Position numbers and translations under genes: made by a program. A model generated the notes under the pieces. It ran no database searches and was not told where the DNA came from. It saw only the letters and a list, made by a program, of their open reading frames with translations. Positions 10,901 through 18,740 of a stretch of 18,863 nucleotides of DNA are shown piece by piece (position 1 is the stretch's first letter; every line of letters starts with the position of its first letter). The stretch comes from Haplosporangium gracile (lineage: Eukaryota > Mortierellomycota > Mortierellomycetes > Mortierellales > Mortierellaceae), in assembly GCA_015499985.1 (NCBI GenBank), contig JAAAUF010000817.1, positions 1 to 18,863 of the forward strand. Reading direction: 5' to 3'.

Positions 10901-12711
10901 ATGTCCCTCTCTGCAATATCGAACAGGATTCGCCCATCTTTGTTACGGATGTTCTGTTGGCCCGTCGCCTTCAACGCCATGACATGCTGCTCTGGTGGTC
11001 TCCATCGAGCAAGCCGGACTTGGGCGGTCGTGAGGACGATGAGAACCTGTCGGGATCCGAAGAGCTGTCAGATTCAAATATCAGTTCCCCTGGTCACTAT
11101 GAGACTGTTTGTCTGGAGATGGACATGCTTCATCTGGCCGTCAACACACTGCTGCAGTCGAGCCAAATCAACGAGCTGGAAGGCGGAGGCGAAGCAGCTC
11201 TCGACGCCTCCCACACACTGGACGACTACAACTCTGGAAAGGTTTCAAGTGTGATCTCGTTTGGAACAGGAATGGCTTCCGTGCAGGCGTTTGCGATGAT
11301 CAAGGCGATGGTCCGAGGATGGGCGATTGAGATGGCCGAGACGCAGGGATTTTTTGCCGAGAGTATGATGGGCCACTTTCATCGGTGGCTGACCAGTCCC
11401 AGCTCGAAACTGTACGATCCCTCCATGTACGCGCTTGTCCACGGCCTCATGAAGAAAGTATTTTTGCAGCTCGTGGCCGATTTCAAGCGTCTTGGATCCC
11501 GTGTCATCTATGGTAACTTCAACAAGCTGACGGTTGCAACGTCGAAGGCCTCGGTCGGAAACGCCTACGCCTACTGCAGCTGGGTCATACGACATCTCCA
11601 TGCCAAGCCACTGTTCATGAATATCGACTTGATTCCCGTCCACTACTGGGAGCAGCTGCTTTGGATGGACTCTGCCAACTATGGAGGTATCATTTGCCCT
11701 AACCCACACGAAGTTCAAGAACAGGACCAACCCACTCTCCTGACTCAGGTGGACCGCCCTATTACTTTGGCCTGGAACATTCAGCAATATCTGCCGATGG
11801 CACTCCAAGACGAGTTCGGGAAGACTGTTGCGGAATTTATCGACCAGGTGTACAAGTTCACGCACCAGAAGCGTCTGGTCAAGGTCAGCAGCAGTTCTCA
11901 GAATGGCGAGACGAACGGCGAGGAGGGGAACGGCGCAGGCGCAAGCGCGGGAGCAACCAAGATGGACAAGAAGAGTGTTGAGGTGGTGTCGTTCAAGAAG
12001 AAACTTATCTCGCAGCAGATCTCCAGACGACTGCTCAAGGTCTTCCCCGAGATTATGGCTAAGAGACGCGATTCGCTCAAGGATCCTCAACTGGCGCTGT
12101 TGTATGCCTTTCCTCGCCAACCAGGATCTCATCTGCAGCTGCTGAACCCAGCGCTGGAGCTGATCAAGTCCCTTGCGGCGGTCTTTAGCATTGACCCGAC
12201 TGTCGAGCGAGAAGTCCGCGTGATGCGCAAGAACTTGCTGGATCTGATCGAGATTCGTGAGTTCTCACCCGAGTCGCTCTTCACGAATCCATGCGAAAGC
12301 TTTGTGCTTCGAGGGGTGATCTGCTCGTATTGCAACTACTGCCAGGACCTTGATTTCTGCCGCGACCCTCATCTGTTGCCCAAGATCAAGAAGGATACGG
12401 GCGAAGTTGTGTTGGGTGCATGGCGGTGCCAGGAGTGCAAGGAGGAGTACGATCGTGAGGCGATTGAGGAGTCGATGGTGTCGATTGTTGAGCGAATGGT
12501 GGACCAGTATCAGATGCAGGATCTGAAGTGTGTCAAGTGTCGAAGAGTCAAGGCCGACCATCTGGGCGAATGGTGTGAGTGCTCGGGTCGGTTTGTGACA
12601 GTGCTGGGGAGGAACGATTATCTGCGCAAGATGAGAGTTTTTGACAACATTGCCGAATTCTATGGGCTCTCTTTGCTCAAGGAGATTGTCGGATGGACTC
12701 TCTCTAACTAA
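4978..12711 (+). CDS. POL2: DNA polymerase epsilon catalytic subunit A, ten exons
   Basis: Catalytic subunit of the leading-strand replicase, acting in the nucleus with the CMG helicase. Exons: 4978–5250, 5351–5476, 5583–5678, 5799–6081, 6174–6367, 6471–6581, 6690–6824, 6934–7296, 7393–7665, 7774–12711; 2263 aa, the usual family length. Residues 11–33 are rich in Gly and Arg. Exo I is FDIETT (D296, E298), Exo [11 protein letters not shown] (D386), Exo [14 protein letters not shown] (D483). Polymerase motif A is LDVAAMYPN (D646), motif B NSFYGY (about 833), motif C LDTDG (D880, D882). Four cysteines match the catalytic-domain Fe-S site (C671, C674, C683, C767). A PIP-like QHRITDAF lies at 1198, then the inactive B-family half, then CysA (C2135, C2138, C2170, C2173) and CysB (C2204, C2207, C2219, C2221). 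No key residue is missing, so replication and proofreading should both be intact. All nine introns lie in the first 1.86 kb of coding sequence. It runs tail-to-tail with VPS29. Confidence 0.98.
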
Positions 12712-12728
12712 ACTAATACTATTAATGG

Positions 12729-12777
12729 GAAAAGAAAAAAAGAAAAAAAGAAAAAAAGGAAAGAAAAAAAAGAAAGG
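12729..12777 (+). repeat. A-rich tract with period-8 GAAAAAAA units
   Basis: Just past the polymerase stop codon the plus strand is almost pure A/G. G residues at 12734, 12742, 12750 and 12758 mark three exact GAAAAAAA units, followed by looser copies. It sits in the 222-base gap between the convergent POL2 and VPS29 genes. It is probably a simple repeat in the POL2 3' UTR; it is not a terminator in the bacterial sense. Confidence 0.7.
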
Positions 12778-12808
12778 ATTAAGATAAAAAAAAAATGCAT
12801 AGATTTAC

Positions 12809-12814
12809 TTTATT
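12809..12814 (-). terminator. Candidate VPS29 polyadenylation signal (AATAAA)
   Basis: The minus strand reads AATAAA here, 120 bases after the VPS29 stop codon and before the A-rich tract of the opposing gene. Position and hexamer fit a poly(A) signal. If it is used, the VPS29 3' UTR crosses most of the gap to POL2 and may overlap its transcript. Confidence 0.4.
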
Positions 12815-12933
12815 TTTTTTTGCACAGTCTGTCATGTCTGTCCTCTCTGTCGGTTGTGTGGGTGGTAGTCCAGCGAACGAGACATATCCTCTTGTTCCAA
12901 CCAATGCGATTCGGCGAAAAAAAAAGAAGTGAA

Positions 12934-14051
12934 TTAGGCGGTGCGGTTATCGAATGGCTTGCGGTATTCGATTCTCTCGACCTTGACCTCGCCATCGATC
13001 AATTGGTATACATAGAGCACAACGACCGATCCCTGCAAATCCATCAAGACGAACGAAGGTGTCACATCCCTATGCCAGAACGAAAAGAAAGAGTTCCTGG
13101 TTAATATTAGCCCTCGATTCTGTCATCATACTTGCCATGGTGATATGATCAGACTGAGCAAAAGCTGCAGAAGAATGTGATGAGAGACGTACTCGATTTG
13201 TGGGTGATAGGCGCCGGTTGCTGATCCTGGGTTGACAAAGAACTTGCCCTCGTGCTCAAAGGCTTCGAACTTGTGTGTGTGTCCTGTCAGAAGAATGTCG
13301 ACGTCCATCTGGCGGGCAGTAATGTTGAGAGACTCCGTGTCGCCCCAGGGAATGACTTGGTGTCCGTGAACAACTCCAATGCGAATAGGTCCATGGGTGA
13401 TGATCTTTGACAGAGGCCACGATACGTTCTATTAAAGTTTGAAGAATAGGCAAAGGTCAGATATGTTTTGGTCCAGTGGGCACAGCTGTTTGGCTTGGCA
13501 TTCCTCGAAATTACGTGGGCAACACACAGGCTGTGGAGATACAACAATGAAACTGTAAGTGAAGGAAATCGGCACAACTCACCTGGTCATAGTCTCCTCT
13601 CACAACCTGTATATCTCCTGCAACGGATCTGAGGTAGTCAAAGGTCTCCTTGTCGCAAATGTTTCCTGTCGAGATGATTTGCTGAATCTTTCCAGGAACC
13701 TACAACAATAGCACACAAAAGACAATTGAAGTGAATAAGTTAGGATCCCGTTTTGTTCGGTGCATGACTTTTGAAGTGAATGAAATCGAGTGTGTGTGGG
13801 TGCTGAACCAAGCGCATTCAGAATGTCTGTCTACGCGTGATGCGGCACTTGTGATTTTTTTTTTTCCCTTACAAGCAACTTCTTGAACTTAAGCGGGAGG
13901 TCATGAGCCCTGTTGGGAATGTGAAGGTCGCCTATTACGAGAACGAGCTACAGGGAGGATAAAAAGGTAAGGATTTTAGTCCTACTGGTATTAATATTGT
14001 CAGCAGTGGCGTAGGTATGTTGGTAGCGAGTCATAGCGGTGCGCATACCAT
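12934..14051 (-). CDS. VPS29: Vacuolar protein sorting protein 29 (retromer subunit), five exons
   Basis: Retromer core subunit with a metallophosphoesterase fold, which binds VPS35 and recycles cargo from endosomes. Exons on the minus strand: 14051–14049, 13947–13873, 13699–13583, 13428–13193, 13069–12934, giving 188 aa (human 182). Exon 2 starts [11 protein letters not shown], exon 3 VPGKIQQI, exon 4 holds [11 protein letters not shown] and [12 protein letters not shown], and exon 5 ends ERIEYRKP plus a short tail. The residues of the metal site of the fold are present: D8, H10, N39, D62, H86, H115, H117. With the start used here, which is an exon holding only the ATG, this numbering matches the human protein exactly. 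An alternative first exon at 14412–14401 would give MFDV before the same frame. Gene identity is nearly certain; the start is not. Confidence 0.95.
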
Positions 14052-14204
14052 AGTGAGGAGTGAGGTGAGGAGTAGCGATGGGAGTAGTGATGGAAATGTA
14101 AGCTCTTTTTTTTGTGTCAGCCAGCTGCCAGGCACTTCACTCCGTCGTCGATTCACAGTCTCACATTATCACGTTACCTCATCTGTCCGTGACGTGTTCG
14201 ATAA

Positions 14205-14377
14205 ACGCGTGAAGGTAATAAGAAAAATCTCACGCGTCCTAACAACGTCGCGTCGAAGGATTCATACGTAACCAAGTGCGTCCCTATCATGCGCCAGTGG
14301 TGTTTTCAATAGTGCCTACGGGCAATTCAGATTGGTGATGCAACCTATCATACATCAAAGACTGAGAACAAACGCGT
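14205..14377. promoter_or_regulatory. Cluster of three ACGCGT (MluI-box) motifs in the VPS29 5' region
   Basis: ACGCGT occurs at 14205–14210, 14232–14237 and 14372–14377. It is the core of the MCB element bound by MBF-type cell-cycle factors in ascomycete yeasts. The cluster lies upstream of the preferred VPS29 start, but inside the long intron if the alternative first exon is used. The rest of 14052–14400 shows no convincing gene on either strand. Confidence 0.25.
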
Positions 14378-14400
14378 AAAAACTACTGACATCAACTCAC

Positions 14401-14412
14401 AACATCGAACAT
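14401..14412 (-). other. Alternative VPS29 first coding exon (MFDV)
   Basis: The minus strand has ATG TTC GAT GTT followed directly by GTGAGT, a strong donor in phase 0. Joined to the exon starting at 13947 it would give [13 protein letters not shown]. The intron would be 453 nt, much longer than others here. A core promoter-like pattern lies about 100–145 bases upstream: a TATA-like run at 14556–14547, then a pyrimidine tract at 14538–14515. Short upstream ATGs near 14480 count against it. Confidence 0.35.
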
Positions 14413-14514
14413 GGGAACTCCTGAGTAAGGTGAAAACTTTTTTGACTAAATGCTCACCCGTCACTCCTTTTTACATTCATATAATGCGACTTTGAGGACA
14501 AAAAAATTAACAAC

Positions 14515-14556
14515 AGGGGGAGGAAGAGAGAGAAAGGGTAGGAGTCAAAAATATAA
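14515..14556 (-). promoter_or_regulatory. TATA-like run and pyrimidine tract, candidate VPS29 core promoter
   Basis: On the minus strand TTATATTTTTG (within 14557–14545) is followed by an uninterrupted C/T run at 14538–14515. A TATA-like element followed by a CT block near the transcription start is common in fungal promoters. It lies between the broken secreted-protein gene and VPS29, which share a strand. Assignment is by position only. Confidence 0.35.
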
Positions 14557-14730
14557 GGGTTGAATGTAGATAAAGAGTTGCGCTCATTTGTTCTTTGTTC
14601 TTATTGTCTTTGTTGATTTTTTGATGGCTTTTCGTGCTGGTTATTTACGAGAGCGGTGACGAATTCTTTTTTAAATATATGGAGAGGGAGGTGGTATATA
14701 TTTCTAGCTGATGTAGCCGGTATCTGTGGT

Positions 14731-14768
<38 letters not shown>

Positions 14769-14769
14769 G
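14731..14769. repeat. (TTG)13 trinucleotide microsatellite
   Basis: Thirteen uninterrupted TTG units, CAA on the minus strand. They lie 57 bases downstream of the end of the secreted-protein pseudogene and just past its AATAAA. The repeat also produces a run of threonines in a spurious minus-strand reading frame. It should be length-polymorphic between isolates. Confidence 0.95.
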
Positions 14770-14783
14770 CGTGGAGTCCTTGG

Positions 14784-14789
14784 TTTATT
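14784..14789 (-). terminator. Polyadenylation signal (AATAAA) of the secreted-protein pseudogene
   Basis: The minus strand reads AATAAA 37 bases after the final stop codon of the broken secreted-protein gene. Hexamer and spacing are typical, which supports this locus being, or having recently been, a transcribed gene. Confidence 0.5.
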
Positions 14790-14825
14790 GAGAGGATCAA
14801 GGCGTGTTCAGCGATCCTTGGTATT

Positions 14826-15170
14826 TTAGAATGAGTCCAGAATAAAGGCCTCCCGGTCTTCGTCCTCGAGATAGGCGGCGGGAGCGGCGGCACTAGCAGC
14901 TTCTGGGGTCATCTTTCGTTTGGGACATCTCTCTACGCAAGGAAGGTGTGCGGGAACCAGAGTCGACAAGCACTTATTGAAATCGGCGCTGTTTGAATGG
15001 CAAAGCCCGTTCGCAGGGTCTATTACCGCTTCTTGAAGACGGAGCCCAATGCAGGCAACATAACCTGCAACGCGGGCTCCACGCTCTGGATCAGGATCGG
15101 TCCATTTTGCACCTTAAGTGGTTGAAATGACGGCAAGGGCGCTGACCAAGACAGCAGCGAGAAATTTCAT
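14826..15170 (-). pseudogene. Small secreted cysteine-containing protein, interrupted by an in-frame TAA
   Basis: From ATG at 15170 the minus strand encodes an 18-residue signal peptide (MKFLAAVLVSALAVISTT), followed at once by TAA (15116–15114). The same frame then stays open for 95 codons to a TAA at 14828–14826. That part has a coding-like composition: Cys at codons 40, 57, 67, 78 and 82, a dibasic KR at 84–85, an Ala-rich stretch, and an acidic C-terminus. The only ATG in that frame after the stop is codon 87, so it cannot form a normal gene alone. The first stretch lacks good donor sites, and the one splice I tested lands in the wrong frame. The likeliest reading is a single nonsense change in a small secreted protein gene; a base-call error or a pseudogenised copy is also possible. 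I do not recognise the family and no function can be given. Confidence 0.65.
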
Positions 15171-16311
15171 CGGAGACTTAGTGTATCGAATCTGAGTTGA
15201 AGGTTAATAAAAAAAAACGAGTAAAGAAAATTTAACGCGTAAATAAGATAAGACAGCTTTTTGGGCAGCCTCTCCGATATGGATTGAACAGACTGAAAAA
15301 ATAAAAAACGCTTAGCTTACGAGCTTTGGACAAAGGGAGAATCGAGCTTGTTAGAGTGTGCGGGGAAGAAGGAACCGAAAGAAGAATATAAAAGGTGAAA
15401 TAAGAAAATGGAGAGAGAAAAAGTAAAAAAAAGAAAGGAAGGAGGTGAAATAGAGGAGAAGATAGAGGATCGAACGTGGCTCATACAAATGTCGATGGTG
15501 AGTGCTTTTCATGAGGCCCCGCCTAATTAAGGAGGCGATGGAGCGAGGGTACGATGTCGGTCTCATTCTCTCTTTCTCACTTGAACACTCATTTGAGCTA
15601 GAAGGAAAAAAAAAAGGAGGAATGAAAAGAGACCCTGAAAAGAGAGGTGGTGAGGGAAAAATATTCATGATTAGATCATCCCCATCTTTTGGCCCCATGT
15701 TACCTATATGTTCTCCTATTCCTTAAACAATTCTCTCACACATCTTCGAGCGAGCTGTACACCATATTTGCCTTTTTTTGTGAGCCAGATCGAACGAACA
15801 AGATTCTAAAACTGGGTGTCTGTTATCTGCATTTGCGGCTATCTCAGCCCAATGCATGTTGCCACCAATTCGTCTCTCCTTTTTGAGAGAGAGCGACAGC
15901 AATTGATCAGCCGCGGCGATAGTCTTTATTGCCGACAGTTATCTCCGTCGTGAATAATTGAGAGTACGTTCAAGTTTCTATTGCCTTTGAACCTTTGCTT
16001 GATATCAGCTGTCTCCGCGATGTGTCATCACCCACACTTCTGTGGCACAACCACAACCTTCCCCCCCCTCTGATATTTAATTCTGTCCCTTTTTACTAGA
16101 CCGACCACTAATAGTCAGGTAATATCACAAATTTACATGCTAACTATGGGTGGTTGGGGTATAGATTGTCGAATCGAAAAAGGATTTTAATAGAAGACGT
16201 TAATTCCTATATTGCGCGGAAATAATGATATAATGTCGTCAACATCTTCCTCAAAGTTGATCACCTTGTGGGACTGGACTTCACCATTCTTTTCTTTCCC
16301 TCTTAGCAAAC
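15171..16311. other. Divergent intergenic region without a supported gene
   Basis: This 1.14-kb stretch separates the secreted-protein pseudogene (−) from SF3A1 (+) and should hold both promoters. It contains an ACGCGT at 15235–15240, about 65 bases upstream of the secreted-protein start. A long A/G-rich tract runs from 15362 to 15470. A small perfect inverted repeat lies near 15873–15892 (TCTCTC, loop, GAGAGA). The SF3A1 start is preceded by CTTTCCCTCTTAG ending at 16306, which resembles a leader-intron acceptor. Upstream ATGs at 16212 and 16233 are out of frame with SF3A1, and such an intron would remove them. I see no tRNA, rRNA or transposon here. Confidence 0.5.
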
Positions 16312-18725
16312 ATGTCGGTCGCGCCTCCACCACTGCCAAGCGCCATCAGCGTATTCGGTGTCCAGAATGGAGCCGAGGAGCAATCATCAGCCCAGGAAAC
16401 AGAGCAGGAGGATGTAGCTTCCGTAGGCATCATTTACCCCCCGCCTTATATTCGAGGTATACACATAATTGATTTTTTTTTTTTGGTGATCAGGGATCAG
16501 GGCAGTTTACAGCGTTACTTTTGTAGAACCATTTTTACTAACAACTATGAATTTTGGAATATAATGATAGAAATCGCCGACAAGACGGCGGCATATGTCT
16601 CGGGAAGTGACTCGGGTGCCTTGCTGGAGGAACGCCTTCGACAGAAGGAAAAGAGCAACCCCAAGTTTTGTTTCTTGAACACTACCGATCCTTACCATGC
16701 CTACTATGCCTTCAAGATTCAAGAGGCAAAGTCTGGAAAAGGTATGTGATGCGCCTGTCATGTTGATCGTTACTCCTGTGGACTGAAAAACTTTCAAACT
16801 GACGTATGTCTCTTTATGCACATTTTTTAAACAATAGCACCAAAGGCTGCGGAACTCAAGGCGGAAGTGGAGGCGAAGATCGAGGAAGCGATAAAACCAC
16901 CACCAGCAGAACCTCCAGCACTGGAATTCATGACTCCAATGCCGTCTGTCTCTGCTCAGGACCTGTAAGTTGTCGAGTTGCAACGTTCCTTGCTTTCTGC
17001 CAGATCCTGTGCGAGTTTCTATTTCCATTAGGTGCTAACCGTTAAGAATTCATCTATTGCGGTATTTAGGGATATAATCAAGCTCACAGCACAGTTCGTA
17101 GCAAGGAATGGCAGGCAGTTCATGGTTTCATTGGCACAGCGGGAAGCACGTAACTATCAGTTTGACTTTTTGCGACCTAACCACAGTCTGTTCAGCTACT
17201 TTTCCAAGTTGGTGGAACAGTACACAAAGATTCTGGTCCCTGGCCCAGGAATGGTCGAGGAGATTGAGGCGAGAGCCAACAATAAGTATGCAGTCCAGGA
17301 CATTGTTATGAGACGCGTGGAGTATACGGCATACCAGCAGGAGCTTCGCAAGAAGAAGGATGAAAAAGAGGACGCCGAACGACGTAAGTTTTGGATCACC
17401 AGTGCAGTATTTTTAATGCTAAATGTGCTCAAGCGCATTTCTGTTTTGACTGATCAATCATACTAACGTTTTCATTTCCTATTTCTCTATTTTTATTTCA
17501 TCAGAGGCATTCTTGAGTATCAACTGGCAGGACTTTGTTGTTGTGCAGACGATCGAGTTCACAGAGGCAGATGAGCTCGTAGACTTGCCATTGCCCAAGA
17601 GTCTGAAAGAGCTGGAGAATATGTCGTTGGCTCAAAAGCGGATGATCCAAGTCCTGGCAGAGAGCGAACATGTACCAGTGGATGCGCCCCAGGACATTGA
17701 GATCGACGGCAACGACGACGATATGGACATGGAGGAGTCTGATGCAGAAGATAACGACGATGCTCAGGACAGCCCAGCAGGAACTCACGACGTCGTGATG
17801 ACGGCTTCTCAGTTGACCGCGCCCATGAAGATCAAGGAGGACTTTGTGCCTAAGGCCTTCAAGGGTCGTACCGCTGCCAGTTTGAAGGAGGCTACACAGA
17901 CATGTCCTCGTTGTGGGGAGCAGATTCCACTTTCGGAGATGGACGAGCATGTTCGCATTGAGTTGCTGGATCCCAGATTCAAAGAGCTCCGTGAGCAGGC
18001 TGATGCCAAGACGAAAGCAAGTAACATGGTCACTGATGGTAAGTCCACAAATTAGTTATATTACAAGTGTGCGATTTAAAGGCTGGCAACCCAAATCATT
18101 TACAACGATGAGCAGTTTTTAACTTCATATTTGCTATTCGCTTCATATTTGTTTACTTACAACTTTAGGAACTGACGTTGCAAGGAATTTGAGTTTGCTC
18201 AAATCTCACCGCACAGATATCTTCAGCGAGGAGCAAACCTGGAATACAGAGGAGGAGCGGAAGCGCCAAATTGAGAGGGAAAAGAATGTCTGGGATGGAC
18301 AAACGGCTACCGTCGCCAAAACCGCACAGAGACATGCAGCAGCAGCAGCGGCTGCCTCTGCAAGTGCATCCGGATACGGCCATGGTGCCTCAAGTGCGCA
18401 CCTCCAGTCTTCCATTGGTCCTCAAAGAGGTCAACCTCCAATGTTCCCTCAAGTAGGAGGATACAACCGAATGCCACCAGGAATGGCACCTCCACTCCCT
18501 CCTCCAGGTATAGCTCCTCCACCAGGCATGCCCGGCATCCCACCACCACCATTCTTTGGTCAGCAGCCTCCACCTGGATATTATCCCGGCATGCCTATGC
18601 CACCAGGTATGGCGCTACCTCCTGGTATGGCACCACCACCTGGCATGGTGCCACCCCGTCATCCTGACGGCGATCAGGCTATGAACGATCGCGACCCGAA
18701 GCGGTTCAAGCAAGATCACAGCTAG
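16312..18725 (+). CDS. Splicing factor 3A subunit 1 (SF3A1/Prp21), six exons
   Basis: Subunit of the SF3a complex of the U2 snRNP, acting in the nucleus during branch-site recognition. Exons: 16312–16456, 16571–16741, 16838–16964, 17070–17383, 17505–18038, 18169–18725, giving 615 aa. SURP1 lies about residues 46–105 (VGIIYPPPYIR, NPKFCFLNTTDPYHAYY). SURP2 starts about residue 149 (LTAQFVARNGRQF, NYQFDFLRPNHSLF). NWQDFVVVQ follows near 259, then an acidic segment, the Prp21-like region with CPRCGEQIP and EHVRIELLDPRF (386–407), and HRTDIF and WDG near 443–474. The C-terminus has a poly-Ala run and a Pro/Gly/Met-rich tail (532–594). The human protein is 793 aa and ends in a ubiquitin-like domain; this one stops before that point. 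A poly(A) signal just after the stop supports this end. Intron 1 is stop-free and a multiple of three. Confidence 0.95.
16457..16570 (+). other. SF3A1 intron 1: 114 nt, stop-free, multiple of three
   Basis: The donor is GTATAC after TTCGAG and the acceptor is ATAATGATAG. Removal joins PPYIR to EIADKTA, which matches the family across SURP1, so splicing is the expected state. The 114 nt hold no in-frame stop, so retention would add 38 residues, including a DFFFLVI stretch, without truncating the protein. Most other introns here carry stops. Confidence 0.8.
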
Positions 18726-18734
18726 AGTAGTAAT

Positions 18735-18740
18735 AATAAA
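18735..18740 (+). terminator. SF3A1 polyadenylation signal (AATAAA)
   Basis: A canonical AATAAA lies 10 bases after the SF3A1 stop codon, in an A/T-rich stretch. It supports the gene ending here rather than continuing into further exons. The remaining 123 bases to the window edge show no feature I can support. Confidence 0.55.

Noticed and set aside
11245..12132. 295-codon minus-strand open frame antisense to POL2
   Set aside because: It lies wholly within the inactive C-terminal half of the polymerase coding exon, where biased codon use leaves the reverse frame free of stops. The sequence is Leu/His/Val-rich without recognisable motifs.
12820..13104. 94-codon plus-strand open frame
   Set aside because: It is antisense to the last VPS29 exon and its flanks; the minus strand is clearly the coding one.
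13833..13838. ACGCGT inside VPS29 intron 2, and another at 2382–2387 in a GCP5 intron
   Set aside because: Isolated copies at about the chance rate for a six-base palindrome; not reported as regulatory sites.
14017..14271. 84-codon plus-strand open frame
   Set aside because: Low-information Ser/Arg/Val composition opposite the VPS29 5' region, no motifs, and no poly(A) signal seen.
14645..14893. 82-codon minus-strand open frame with a poly-Thr run
   Set aside because: The Thr run is the (TTG)13 microsatellite, and the frame overlaps the C-terminus of the secreted-protein locus in another register.
15080..15132. An intron that would remove the TAA in the secreted-protein gene
   Set aside because: GT sites before the stop (GTCTTG, GTCAGC, GTCATT) do not resemble donors used here, and joining to the only good-looking acceptor (TTGCAG) gives the wrong frame and an early stop.
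15351..15698. 115-codon minus-strand open frame, Phe/Pro/Leu-rich
   Set aside because: Its composition simply reflects the purine-rich tract read in reverse; there is no signal peptide, domain or gene-like end.
16212..16472. 86-codon plus-strand frame overlapping the SF3A1 start
   Set aside because: It is out of frame with SF3A1 and is probably removed by a leader intron ending at 16306 or lies outside the transcript.
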